Source: WTFY01 sp965205275
GTDB lineage: Bacteria > Pseudomonadota > Gammaproteobacteria > UBA4575
Length of the DNA: 64,000 nt
Reading direction: 5' to 3'
Assembly: GCA_965205275.1 (NCBI GenBank)
Contig: OZ242168.1
Span: 744,001 to 808,000 of the forward strand
Shown: positions 8,842 through 17,951 of the stretch, one piece after another
Layout: every line of letters begins with the position of its first letter
Numbering within the stretch: the first letter of the stretch is position 1
The notes under the pieces: generated by a model
Seen by the model: only the letters and a program-made list of their open reading frames with translations
Told to the model about the DNA's origin: nothing
The model's database searches: none
Position numbers and translations under genes: made by a program

Positions 8842-10232
8842 TTATGAGTACTGCTGTTGCAGAAACCTTACCACTGCGCGAAGCCCCATTGCCTCACCAC
8901 CTTTGGGACGCCCTGCCCTGTCGCGTGTATTCCAGGCCATTACGTCAAAATGTAGCCAGCGAACAGTTTCCGGGACAAATTCGTTCAGAAACAGGGCAGC
9001 CGTTATGGCGCCGCCAAATCCACTGCTTGAGCAGTTTGAAATATCAGCGATATCACTGTTCAACAGGTAACGATATGGCTTGTGCAACGGTAATTGCCAG
9101 ACTGGGTCATCCACGCTGCTCGCCGCAATTGTCAAATCTTCGGCGATAGCCGCATTATTCGTAAAAAATACCGGCACTTCAGTTCCCAAGGCTACCCTTG
9201 CTGCACCGGTCAATGTTGCGAAATCCATAATTATGTCCGGGCTGCCTTCCACTGCCTTGGAAACAGCATCACATAATATCAGGCGCCCTTCTGCATCAGT
9301 ATCCTCGACTTCGATTGTCTTGCCACTTCTTGATGTCAGGATGTCACCAGGGCGATAGGCATTGCCGGAAATTGCATTTTCTACTGCCGGTATCAGCACT
9401 TGCAGGTGCACCGGAAGATCCAGCTTCATCACTGCTCTGGCGATACCGGTTGCATGCGCAGCTCCGCCCATGTCTTTTTTCATCAGACGCATCCCTTGCG
9501 CGCTCTTGATATCCAGACCGCCGCTATCGAACGATACGCCCTTCCCTATCAACACGACTTTGGGGTATTTTTTGTCGCCCCAGTTCCATTCGATGAATCG
9601 AGGCGGATGAATGCTTGCCCGACCTACTGCATGAATAGTCGGATAATTTTCTTCCAGGAGCTTCTCACCTGCACAGTCAGTCAATTCAACGCCAAAACCT
9701 TTTGTAATAGATTTAATATATTTGTATAAATGTTGTGGCATCATGTCCGATGCAGGAGTATTGACGAGATCGCGTACTGAAGTCACTGCATCAAGCAGGG
9801 CCTCAATCTGCAACCTGTCCTGTGCACAATCCATGGACAGTTTGCAGGCCTTACGCTCATCTTTCTTGTACTTTGTATAGTTGTAGGCACCCATTCCCCA
9901 TCCAAGCAGATACGGGTCTGTATTCAAGGGGTCTGTGGTATCTGCAATATGGTAATAGCCATCAGGTAAAGAATGCGGACAGTTACCAAGCGTCCAGATT
10001 GCATTTTCCCGCTCGGCAATTGCACCAGTACACTGTCGAGGTTGCCATGTGTACCCGGAATACATAGGGGATAGTTCGGTTCGGCCTTGAAGCAGGCTGT
10101 CTGCAACCAGTTTCGTAAAGATTCAGCCTGACTGTTCTTCCATTTTTCATAGTCAGTGCGAAATACGATACTGACAGGGATGCTGTCCGGGTTTTCCCCT
10201 GTATAAAAACAGTTCATCGTATCTGTGCTCAC
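8842..10232 (-). pseudogene. M17 leucyl aminopeptidase family gene with one frameshift
   Basis: Two overlapping frames together give a complete M17 peptidase of about 463 residues. The N-terminal part reads from 10232 (MSTDTMNCFYTGENPDS) and the catalytic part continues from the other frame after about 10021-10028. The catalytic half is intact: the metal/lysine motif IGKGVSFDSGGLDIKS, the DTDAEGRLIL motif and the FATLTGA region. One base missing in CTGGTGCAATT would explain the break. Either the gene is inactive or the sequence has a single-base error. The substrate would be N-terminal amino acids of peptides, with two metal ions in the active site. Confidence 0.8.
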
Positions 10233-10293
10233 GGTCTAATTCCTCATAGCACCGGATTCAAGTAACATTAAAAAAATTTGTACACGGTAAAAC

Positions 10294-11217
10294 ATGATTG
10301 AATATGCCTTGTCAATAGACTGCCTTAGCAAAACGTATCGCAATGGTGTCGTCGCTCTGGACAGTGTAGACCTTAAAGTAAAAACAGGTGATTTCTTTGC
10401 TTTGCTTGGGCCCAATGGCGCAGGCAAGTCTACACTGATAGGCATCATAACATCGCTTGTCAATAAATCTGCAGGCAAGGTCCATGTAATGGGATACGAT
10501 ATCGACTCTCACTTTTCTGAGGCAAAAAGCAAGATCGGCGTCGTGCCCCAGGAATTCAACTGCAATAAATTTGAACCCATTATAGACATTCTCAAAAACC
10601 AGGCCGGTTATTTTGGCATGAACAGACGCGCAGCCCTGCATGCCGCTGAAGAATGCCTGGACAAACTGAGTCTGTGGGGAAAGCGCAAGCATACCCCCAG
10701 AGAACTTTCCGGCGGAATGAACCGCAGGCTGCTAATTGCGCGTGCACTCGTACATGGCCCTGAACTGCTTATACTGGATGAACCTACAGCGGGAGTTGAC
10801 ATTGAGATTCGCAGATCAATATGGAGTTTGATGCGGAAAATCAATGATGATGGAAGAACCATCATATTGACTACTCATTACCTTGAGGAAGCGGAAAGCC
10901 TGTGCCGGAACATCGGAATTATAGACTGCGGTAAAATTATCGTGAACACTTCCATGCGCAAGTTGCTTGAAAAGCTGAAGGAAGAAAGCTTTATCCTCTA
11001 CCTGCAACACCCGATTACCCAGTCCCTGGACCTTGAGGATTACAGCTATAAAATAATCGATAACAGGACACTGGAAGTTGCATTGTCATACGACAAGACA
11101 CTTCACAGACTGTTTAATATCCTGAACCAGCAGGCTGTCACAGTATCAAGCGTGCGTAACAAGGCGAATCGTCTGGAAGAGCTGTTTCTTGCCTTGACCG
11201 GGCAGACCTCGGAATAA
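10294..11217 (+). CDS. yadG: ABC-2 exporter ATPase, YadG-like
   Basis: A 307-residue ATPase with Walker A (GPNGAGKST), signature (LSGGMNRRL), Walker B (LLILDEPTAGVD) and switch His (TTHYLEEAESLCRNIGII). The order and wording are very close to E. coli YadG, including VPQEFNCNKFEPI and the C-terminal NKANRLEELFLAL. It pairs with the permease starting 6 bases after its stop, giving a two-gene exporter operon. The transported substrate of YadGH is not established. The start at 10294 lacks a strong ribosome site but gives the expected N-terminus. Confidence 0.92.
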   Translation: MIEYALSIDCLSKTYRNGVVALDSVDLKVKTGDFFALLGPNGAGKSTLIGIITSLVNKSAGKVHVMGYDIDSHFSEAKSKIGVVPQEFNCNKFEPIIDILKNQAGYFGMNRRAALHAAEECLDKLSLWGKRKHTPRELSGGMNRRLLIARALVHGPELLILDEPTAGVDIEIRRSIWSLMRKINDDGRTIILTTHYLEEAESLCRNIGIIDCGKIIVNTSMRKLLEKLKEESFILYLQHPITQSLDLEDYSYKIIDNRTLEVALSYDKTLHRLFNILNQQAVTVSSVRNKANRLEELFLALTGQTSE

Positions 11218-11223
11218 TCCCCT

Positions 11224-11997
11224 GTGAAACTGTCACATCAGCTGGTCGCGCTACATACTATTCTTGCAAAGGAAATACGCCGTTTTGCAAGAATCTGGAT
11301 GCAAACCATTTTACCATCCGCCATTACGGTAGCCTTGTACTTCCTGATTATGGGGAAGTTTATCGGATCAAGAATAGGCAGTGTGGACGGGTATTCCTAT
11401 ATTGAATTTATTGCCCCAGGATTGATCATGATGGGCATCATCTCCAATTCCTACGCAAACTCTGTTTCTTCTTTTTACAGCTCGAAATTTCAACGGCATA
11501 TCGAAGAAATGCTGGTATCCCCCATGCCGAACTACATTATTATTTTTGGTTTTATGCTGGGTGGCATGGCGCGAGGCCTTATCGTAGGCGTCGTGGTTAC
11601 CCTGACTGCATTGTTTTTTGCACGGCTTCAAATTCAGAGTATCGCCCTGGTAGTTGTGACCTCCGTATTAACTGCAGCATTGTTTTCAACCGCAGGCTTG
11701 ATCAACGGTATTTTTGCCAAAAGCTTTGATGACACTTCCATTGTCCCGACTTTTGTGCTGACTCCCCTCACCTATCTTGGTGGAATTTTCTTCAGCACCA
11801 GCATGCTACCCGATTTCTGGCAGAAGGTGTCCCAGGCCAATCCGATTCTCTACATGATCAACAGCTTCAGAATGGGAATACTGGGTGTTTCAGATGTAGA
11901 TGTGACCATTGCATTGTCTGTGATGATTGGGCTTTTAATCGTGCTGTTTTCGGCATCCCTTTATCTTTTGAACAAGGGTATAGGGATTCGCAGTTAA
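11224..11997 (+). CDS. yadH: ABC-2 exporter permease, YadH-like
   Basis: A 257-residue inner-membrane permease of the ABC-2 type, the same length as E. coli YadH. Typical stretches are KEIRRFARIWMQTILPSAIT at the start, FIAPGLIMMGII, FAKSFDDTSIVPTFVLTPLT and PILYMINSFRMGILG. Six membrane helices are expected. It begins with GTG-AAA 6 bases after yadG and should form the channel of that exporter. The cytochrome P450 gene converges on it with a 99-base gap. Confidence 0.92.
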   Translation: MKLSHQLVALHTILAKEIRRFARIWMQTILPSAITVALYFLIMGKFIGSRIGSVDGYSYIEFIAPGLIMMGIISNSYANSVSSFYSSKFQRHIEEMLVSPMPNYIIIFGFMLGGMARGLIVGVVVTLTALFFARLQIQSIALVVVTSVLTAALFSTAGLINGIFAKSFDDTSIVPTFVLTPLTYLGGIFFSTSMLPDFWQKVSQANPILYMINSFRMGILGVSDVDVTIALSVMIGLLIVLFSASLYLLNKGIGIRS

Positions 11998-12096
11998 TTC
12001 GAGGAAAGTGATCAAGGAGTCCACTGAAAATACAACTAACCCAGTCAGGGACCCGGATGCCTGGAATTCCCAGGCATAATGCACATTGCAGACGCC

Positions 12097-13452
12097 TCAG
12101 ACCGCCAGACAATTTACATTCATTTTCATCCCGTATCTGGGCCGCATGGTCGTTGCAGCCTGTGGTTCTACGATATGCCCGGGCGCAAGAGACAGGTCAT
12201 ATCGTTGCGCAATCAATGCAACCACAAGCTTGCTCTGCATAACCGCCATATAAGAGCCTATACAATTCCTGTGTCCGGCTGCAAAAGGAATGTATGCAAA
12301 GCGGGACCTGCCTACCGAGCGCTCTTTATCGAACCGGCCCGGATCAAACCGGTCCGGTTCTTCCCAGTACTGCGCGAGGCGATGGGTGACGTATGAGGAT
12401 ATGATGACGGTCGTATCCCTGGGAACCTGATAACCTCCAATAAGATGGTCTTTAAGTGCGACCCGGGAGAAAGAATGCACCGATGAATATAACCGCAGCG
12501 ATTCCTTGATCACTTTTTCCGTGTACTCCAGCTTATTGAGCAACTCGGGGGTCGGATCCTGTTTACCCAGAACCGCTTTCACTTCTTCATGGATACGCTG
12601 CTTGACCTCAGGGTATTTGTCAATTACATACATTGTCCAGCATAATGAGGTCGCCGTTGTTTCAAATGCAGTCACAAAAAGCGTCAGCATCTGGTCCCTG
12701 AGGCTGCGCCTGTTTTGCCTGATCAGTTTTTCTGGATCCCCGTCTGCAAGAAGGTGTTTTAAAAAGCCAATATCCTCATGCATGATCCCGGGATATTCAT
12801 CCAGCAGCTCATAGACACATCGATTCAGGCGTAGTAAAGCGCGTCTGAAATTAATTGCTTTTCTCAGGTTTTTCATGTTCAGCAGGCTGCCTTTCAAGTC
12901 GGTCATCTCAGGCCAGTTCACCCGGATCTGATTGTATATGCCTGCCACCGTATCTGCGCGTTGCTGAAAACCCGAACCCATTACCCAGACACCGGCAAGC
13001 AGCTGGGTCAGCAAATTGAACTGGTATTCAAGCTCAACCGTGCCTCCGGTTTCAGCATTCCGTTGCCAGGTGTCCAGGAATTCGGCTGCAAGCTTTGAAA
13101 TCCAGCTGAGTTGCGCGTCCAGGGCCTTGGCAGTGAATTTGGGTTGTGCCAGGGTACGTTGTCGTTTCCACACCTCTCCCTCGCTTAGCAGCATGCCTTC
13201 CCCGATCACCATCCGGACCTGTTTATAACGGGTATTTTTCTTGTACTTGTCATGATTATCGACAAGCACTTCCTTGATCAACGCGGGTTCGGAAACCAGA
13301 TAAGAGTAATACGCGCCCATATTGATGCGTGCGATCCCACCGTAATCCCGGGCCACTTTTTCCAGGAATTCCATAGGGTTCTGGCGCATCTCGGGCAGAC
13401 AGCCCAGTTTGCCTGCACCACACGGACCGGGGGGAAAAGCAGGATTCGACAT
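12097..13452 (-). CDS. cytochrome P450 monooxygenase
   Basis: A 451-residue soluble P450 with no membrane anchor. The landmarks are the I-helix oxygen site AFETTATS (residues 262-269; the usual Gly-His before Glu is replaced by Ala-Phe), the K-helix ESLR (317-320), the PERF-like DRFDPGRF, and the haem loop FAAGHRNCIG with the ligand Cys at about 397. The PPGP hinge is present at residues 7-10 (PPGP). Overall it resembles bacterial class CYP110/CYP102-like enzymes acting on fatty acids or alkanes, but the substrate cannot be read. No ferredoxin or reductase gene lies alongside. Transcribed on its own between convergent yadH and the fur gene. Confidence 0.88.
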   Translation of the reverse strand: MSNPAFPPGPCGAGKLGCLPEMRQNPMEFLEKVARDYGGIARINMGAYYSYLVSEPALIKEVLVDNHDKYKKNTRYKQVRMVIGEGMLLSEGEVWKRQRTLAQPKFTAKALDAQLSWISKLAAEFLDTWQRNAETGGTVELEYQFNLLTQLLAGVWVMGSGFQQRADTVAGIYNQIRVNWPEMTDLKGSLLNMKNLRKAINFRRALLRLNRCVYELLDEYPGIMHEDIGFLKHLLADGDPEKLIRQNRRSLRDQMLTLFVTAFETTATSLCWTMYVIDKYPEVKQRIHEEVKAVLGKQDPTPELLNKLEYTEKVIKESLRLYSSVHSFSRVALKDHLIGGYQVPRDTTVIISSYVTHRLAQYWEEPDRFDPGRFDKERSVGRSRFAYIPFAAGHRNCIGSYMAVMQSKLVVALIAQRYDLSLAPGHIVEPQAATTMRPRYGMKMNVNCLAV

Positions 13453-13522
13453 CAGCGGATATGTGTTCGAGGCAATTCTCTGGGATAGGTCCGGGCTTAA
13501 GGAATAAATTATTCAGGCCGGC

Positions 13523-13939
13523 TTATTGCTGGCAGTTTTTGTTATTGCATATCCCATAAATAATCAGGGAATGATCCGAAATCTGAAAACCTTTTTTCTC
13601 TGCAATTTCTTCCTGTTTGGCTTCAATGGCATCATCCACAAACTCCACGATTTTTCCGCATTTCACGCAAATGAGATGGTCGTGGTGACTGCCTCGTTCC
13701 AGCTCAAACACAGCCTGCCCGGTTTCAAAATGGTGGCGAATAACCAGGCCTGCTCCCTCAAACTGCGTGAGCACCCTGTAAATCGTTGCCAAGCCGATCT
13801 CTTCCCCTACATCCAGCAAAGCCTTGTAGATATCTTCAGCGCTCAGGTGTCTTTTATCTGAATTCTCAAGGAGTTCCAGAATCTTCATTCTTGAAAATGT
13901 GACCTTGAGTCCGGCACGCCTGAGATCTTGATTTTCCAT
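13523..13939 (-). CDS. fur: ferric uptake regulator
   Basis: A 138-residue Fur protein. The N-terminal winged helix has GLKVTFSRMKILELLE and the recognition region GLATIYRVLTQFEGAGLV. The C-terminal metal/dimer domain has HHDHLICVKCGKIVEF (zinc Cys pair) and a second CNNKNC pair near the end. It represses iron genes when bound to ferrous iron. A likely target in this window is the bfr/bfd intergenic region. The start at 13939 fits family alignments. The gene stands alone, 70 bases from the P450 gene. Confidence 0.95.
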   Translation of the reverse strand: MENQDLRRAGLKVTFSRMKILELLENSDKRHLSAEDIYKALLDVGEEIGLATIYRVLTQFEGAGLVIRHHFETGQAVFELERGSHHDHLICVKCGKIVEFVDDAIEAKQEEIAEKKGFQISDHSLIIYGICNNKNCQQ

Positions 13940-14026
13940 AAAAGCCCTTTTGCTGCGCGTAAAAATTCTCTTCGTGATGAGTGAATGTCACCCAGACTCA
14001 CGGTACAACGATAATTGTAGTGTACC

Positions 14027-14059
14027 TATAAAAAACAAAACCCGCCACGATGGACGGGT
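14027..14059 (-). terminator. rho-independent terminator on the minus strand
   Basis: Read on the minus strand, the stem ACCCGTCC pairs with GGCGGGT around an ATCGT loop (one T bulged), followed by TTTTGTTTTTT. It lies 470 bases past the DUF302 gene and 88 bases before fur, so it isolates fur from the oxidase/DUF302 transcripts. Confidence 0.6.
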
Positions 14060-14532
14060 CGATGGTTGCCTTTCTTTGCGCATCCACTTTAGCTTTTTGT
14101 TTTAATTTATAACCCAACTAGAGGAGAAAGGGTTTGCTAAATGTTTCATACGCTGGCTGGTGGTCATTACAGAAAGGTTTATGTTGTTATTGCTCCTTCT
14201 GGATTTTCTCGTTTGCTTCTCAGTGCTTCAGAGATTGCACCACCAGCTACAAAGATACCATATTCCCAAAAAGAGATACACTGGAAATGAAGCAAAATTG
14301 TTTGACATGGCTGCATTCTGAAATTAAAAGTAATATTTAATAAAATCAAATGAATACTACACATTCCTAAATTATAATATAGATATGAACGATATATCAT
14401 TGTTTCCAGTATAGTACTCTGCCTCTAAAAGTCCTTCAAGAGCATGGTATTGCAGATTCCCTAGACGCTTCAGGGTATTTCCGGGGATGCAAAGGGTATC
14501 GATTCGAGCTGACACCCCCTGCTGAATGACGT
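14060..14532. other. 473-base gap without a recognisable gene
   Basis: AT-rich sequence between the terminator and the DUF302 gene. Only short open frames without ribosome sites are present, and I see no tRNA-like or repeat structure. Confidence 0.5.
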
Positions 14533-14919
14533 TTACAAACTGCTTATAACCTTCTTCAATTTTGCCTGTACCTGGTTTGCTATATCGCCTAATTCCGGAT
14601 TATGAATCGCCTGCATGGAAGCAATCGGGTCTACTGCAGAAACTTCCACTTTCCCACCCTCAATTTCCTGAACGACTACATTGCAGGGCAGCATTATTCC
14701 TATCTTATCTTCAGCCTGCAGTGCCTTGTATGCAAAAGGAGGATTGCATGCACCTAAGATTCGGTAATTCTGATAATCCACATCAAGCTTTTTTTTCAAT
14801 GTAGCCTTTACATCAATGTCTGTTAAGACGCCAAACCCTTCCTTTTTCAACTCATCAATGACCTTGTCAATGGCATCTTCGAATGAATTTTCCATAGTTG
14901 TACTGAAGTAATAGTCCAT
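14533..14919 (-). CDS. DUF302 domain protein
   Basis: A 128-residue protein without signal peptide, covering one DUF302 domain: an N-terminal amphipathic helix with FEDAIDKVIDELKKEGFGVL, then the family core DYQNYRILGACNPPFAYKAL and GIMLPCNVVVQE. The conserved Cys of LGACNPP and LPCNV are both present. DUF302 proteins are often found near redox or sulfur genes, but their function is not settled. It lies 85 bases downstream of the oxidase operon on the same strand, so it may be read with it. Confidence 0.8.
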   Translation of the reverse strand: MDYYFSTTMENSFEDAIDKVIDELKKEGFGVLTDIDVKATLKKKLDVDYQNYRILGACNPPFAYKALQAEDKIGIMLPCNVVVQEIEGGKVEVSAVDPIASMQAIHNPELGDIANQVQAKLKKVISSL

Positions 14920-15004
14920 TGCCTTTCACCTTCCTTTTTTAAACTGGCATTTTTTAAACACTTTCCAAGCAACTCAAAATATGCAGATACATTATTATAT
15001 TTGA

Positions 15005-15781
15005 CTAGCGTTTTGAGACAACATCGCGGCTTGACACAAGTTTGGCGGAATTTCCCCATTGTGTACGTTCATGATTCACTACAGCTGCCACCTCTTCATC
15101 GTTTAGCTGCCCGCTAAACCCGGGCATTGGTGACAGGTAACTTGTACCTTTAATTACTTTATCTTTTAATCCGTCTAATACAATTTCGATATGTTCACTT
15201 GCATCTTCTGCAAGTACGGGCTGGCTGCCCTTGAGAGGGGGGAAAACTCCCGGCAACCCTTCTCCGTTACTCTGGTGGCAAGATGCACAATAATTTCCAT
15301 ACACCTGTTCGCCAAGTTGTACCCAATCGTTATCGGCCATTATTTTCTCTGCGTTTTGCTCGATAGAATCGGAAACAACCGCCAATATATCCCGCTCCCC
15401 GTAAGCCAGTGTAAGATAGCCCACTGCCCATGAAAAAATGATCAGGCAAAGGACCCATGCCCAAGTGGGTATAGGTACAGGATTCTCAATCCTGATGGGC
15501 TCAAACTCATCACCGACGCGGCTGCTGTATGCATTAGCCAATACCGATACATCACCTGAAATTACATCGCCATTACGCATTCCATGCAAAGATATACTGG
15601 GCCCATTACTGACAACAAAATGAACTTCCCGTTCGCTCGTAACGGCACTATCTTCCACTACGCAGAACCGGAGCGTATGACGACCGTCAGACAATTCTCT
15701 TGAATCAAGCTTGAATTTTTCCGGCGGGTCCAAAACCTTATATGGTTTTGTGTTCTTATCAAGATAAACTTCTATTTTCAT
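15005..15781 (-). CDS. CcoP-like mono-haem cytochrome c with extra N-terminal domain
   Basis: A 258-residue membrane-anchored cytochrome. Residues 1-100 form a soluble, beta-rich region resembling a bacterial Ig-like fold (DSRELSDGRHTLRF and SGDVSVLANAYS). One helix follows at about 105-127. Then comes a periplasmic cytochrome c domain with haem motif CASCH (165-169) and a likely Met ligand at 219 (SPMPGF). Standard CcoP has two haem c domains and no such N-terminal domain; here there is only one haem. Position at the end of the sco-ccoN-ccoO operon makes it the probable electron-entry subunit of this oxidase. Confidence 0.75.
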   Translation of the reverse strand: MKIEVYLDKNTKPYKVLDPPEKFKLDSRELSDGRHTLRFCVVEDSAVTSEREVHFVVSNGPSISLHGMRNGDVISGDVSVLANAYSSRVGDEFEPIRIENPVPIPTWAWVLCLIIFSWAVGYLTLAYGERDILAVVSDSIEQNAEKIMADNDWVQLGEQVYGNYCASCHQSNGEGLPGVFPPLKGSQPVLAEDASEHIEIVLDGLKDKVIKGTSYLSPMPGFSGQLNDEEVAAVVNHERTQWGNSAKLVSSRDVVSKR

Positions 15782-15793
15782 TTTTCCAGGATA

Positions 15794-16000
15794 TCAGTCA
15801 TCTAAAATCGTGCGCTTAATATGGGCTTCCGATGTTTCACCCGGCCAAATCATGCAAAATATTGCACGATAAAATGCATAGACAACCACTGCTGCAGCAA
15901 TCAGAACAACAAGCAGTGCCGGAATTGAGATTTCCGAGGTACCTATGTTTCCACAAAGACTCAGAAATAATTCGAAATAGTAAGTGGCTTTATCTATCAT
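15794..16000 (-). CDS. small membrane protein of the oxidase operon (CcoQ position)
   Basis: A 68-residue protein with one clear helix at about 26-48 (IPALLVVLIAAAVVVYAFYR) and a polar C-terminal tail. It starts 2 bases after the ccoO stop and ends 12 bases before the CcoP-like start, the place usually held by CcoQ in cbb3 operons. Sequence resemblance to CcoQ is limited to size and topology, so the role in oxidase assembly is inferred from position. Confidence 0.6.
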   Translation of the reverse strand: MIDKATYYFELFLSLCGNIGTSEISIPALLVVLIAAAVVVYAFYRAIFCMIWPGETSEAHIKRTILDD

Positions 16001-16002
16001 CG

Positions 16003-16566
16003 TTAACGATTTACCTGTTTAAGTGATTGCAGATAAGCCACAAGGGCCAGCACATCTTTTGTAGCTACGATTTGCATTCCTTCAGGTTTCAAGCCTTCAG
16101 GTACGGGAACTACAACATCTCCTTTGCCTGCTTGTTTTTTTTCTATGAAATACCACGGGTAACCTGGCATCACCGAACCGGCTACAACGGCTCTGGGGTT
16201 GTAGAGGTGGATCAGATTCCATACCTCGCTTGGCTGGCGCACACCTACATTGGACAGATCAGGCCCGGTGCGCTGCGTTCCAAGCAGTGGCGGATCCTCC
16301 ATCGCATAGTCGCCCGCAACTGAGCCTCTTCCATACGGCGCATCAACGGGCAAATCCCGCACCAGTTGCGTATGACAAAACGCACACCCTTCTTTTATAT
16401 ACAGTTCCCGTCCACGCTGCTCTTGTGTTGTTCGCTTTTCGATATTTGCCAATGGTAAAGTTTTCTGTGCCTCAAAAGCAGGAAAAACTGCGATAATTAA
16501 GGTAAGCACAAAAAACCCCAAAGCCGATACGGCTACCAGTACCCGATGATCTGTGTGCAAACTCAT
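16003..16566 (-). CDS. ccoO: cbb3-type oxidase mono-haem subunit
   Basis: A 187-residue protein from the ATG at 16566, which overlaps the ccoN stop as ATGA; a longer frame exists but would overlap ccoN more. One N-terminal anchor helix (about 9-30) is followed by a haem c domain with CAFCH (61-65) and axial Met in SVMPGYPWYF (133). The RGRELYIKEGC and YGRGSVAGDYAMEDPPLLG stretches are characteristic of CcoO/FixO. It passes electrons to the ccoN catalytic subunit and faces the periplasm. Confidence 0.9.
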   Translation of the reverse strand: MSLHTDHRVLVAVSALGFFVLTLIIAVFPAFEAQKTLPLANIEKRTTQEQRGRELYIKEGCAFCHTQLVRDLPVDAPYGRGSVAGDYAMEDPPLLGTQRTGPDLSNVGVRQPSEVWNLIHLYNPRAVVAGSVMPGYPWYFIEKKQAGKGDVVVPVPEGLKPEGMQIVATKDVLALVAYLQSLKQVNR

Positions 16567-17951
16567 GTGTGAGCTTCTTTTAAAACCGTGATCTCTCGCC
16601 GCTGTGGCCGCATTTCCCACAGATTAATGACGAATACGATATGGCTTGCGACCATCATCAAACCTCCTACAGACCGCCATAACCACATCGGTGCAACCGC
16701 ATGTACCGAGGCCATGAACGACTCGCCGGCTACCCATGAAATGCCTTGCAGTATGCCTGCAATTGAAATTGCAATGACATACATGCTGCCGCCCACAAAT
16801 GCCAGCCAGAAATGCAGACCCATCATACCCTCGCTAGGTGAACGTCCCGTTATGCGTGGGAGCAATCCATATATCGCCCCCCAGATACCGAATGCGACAA
16901 AGCCATACATAGCAAGATGAGAGTGTCCGACTGTAAAGTTGGTAAAATGCCAGTAAATATTTGCTGACCGGAAAGACTCTATGGTTCCTTGAGTTGAAGA
17001 CAGCGCATAACCCCAGATTCCCACCAGCAGAAAGATGGTTGCGTAGCTTTTACGGACAAGATGCCACGACCCTTTTGCGGTCATGAAAAAATTTCCGAAA
17101 CCCGACCACACAGGCACCATCATACCAACACTGAACAGAATTGCGGTCGTTTGTATCCACCAGGCGACAGGGCTGAATATAAAGTGGTGTGCACCGATCA
17201 GCGTGTAGAAAGAAAGGCTCGTCCAGAATCCCAATACACCAAGGGAATAAGAATAAATAGGCTTGCCCAGCATACGTGGAAGCGCATAGTACGTAATCCC
17301 CAGAACCAGGGGTGTAAACCACATGCCCACACCGTTATGCATGTAATACCCTTGTGTGACTATATTGCCTATCCCTCCTTGATAAAATGGCAAGTACCCT
17401 ACCGTGTAGAGGATTGTCAGCCAGCAAAATGCACCCAATATGTACCAATTAGAAACATAAATTTCTTTCGGTTTGCGGGTTGCCACCGTTTGATAACAGG
17501 TGTATGCATTCAGCAACAGCCCGACCGCGTACAGCACGGCTATAGGCCAGATGAGCTCCCGATATTCCTGGGGACCCCGGGTGATCCCAACGGATAACGT
17601 AATGACGCCTGAAGCAATGGCAACGTTCCAAAGATGCAAGGCGATATAGGGTAATCGAAAACTGCATAATTTCACTTTCGAGGTTCGTGACACAATAAAC
17701 AGTGCAAGACCTACTAGTGACATGGATGACCAGGCAAACATCACTACATTTGTATGAATCGGCCGTATACGGCCAAAAGAAAGGCCGCTGTATGCTAAAA
17801 AATCAGGCCAGTACAGTTTAAATGCAGCAAGTAATCCGTAAACGGTACCCACCATCAGCCAAACTGCAGACCACGTAAAGTACGAATATATTAGCTTGAC
17901 CGTTTCCGGCTCAAGACCGGACGGCGGGGTGTTTGATTCATTATTCATCAC
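16563..17951 (-). CDS. ccoN: cbb3-type oxidase catalytic subunit
   Basis: A 462-residue subunit with about 12 membrane helices. Haem and CuB histidines appear in RPIHTNVVMFAW, YYMHNGVGMWFTPLVLG, GAHHFIF and HFTNFTVGHSHLAMYGF. It reduces oxygen to water at the inner membrane with high affinity and pumps protons. It overlaps sco at its start (4 bases) and ccoO at its end (4 bases), which shows tight co-expression. Spacing and wording fit the C-family of haem-copper oxidases. Some segments (PVWSGFGNFFMT, IYWHFTNFTVGHSH) differ from the textbook Pseudomonas CcoN, suggesting a divergent subgroup. Confidence 0.9.
   Translation of the reverse strand: MMNNESNTPPSGLEPETVKLIYSYFTWSAVWLMVGTVYGLLAAFKLYWPDFLAYSGLSFGRIRPIHTNVVMFAWSSMSLVGLALFIVSRTSKVKLCSFRLPYIALHLWNVAIASGVITLSVGITRGPQEYRELIWPIAVLYAVGLLLNAYTCYQTVATRKPKEIYVSNWYILGAFCWLTILYTVGYLPFYQGGIGNIVTQGYYMHNGVGMWFTPLVLGITYYALPRMLGKPIYSYSLGVLGFWTSLSFYTLIGAHHFIFSPVAWWIQTTAILFSVGMMVPVWSGFGNFFMTAKGSWHLVRKSYATIFLLVGIWGYALSSTQGTIESFRSANIYWHFTNFTVGHSHLAMYGFVAFGIWGAIYGLLPRITGRSPSEGMMGLHFWLAFVGGSMYVIAISIAGILQGISWVAGESFMASVHAVAPMWLWRSVGGLMMVASHIVFVINLWEMRPQRREITVLKEAHT

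Noticed and set aside
9924..10232. Separate 102-residue gene before the M17 peptidase
   Set aside because: Its first 75 residues fit the N-terminal domain of M17 peptidases and the remainder is a shifted-frame tail, so it belongs to one frameshifted gene.
14027..14059. Hairpin near fur considered as a riboswitch or small RNA
   Set aside because: A stem followed by a T-run on the minus strand is fully explained as a terminator; no conserved RNA fold is visible.
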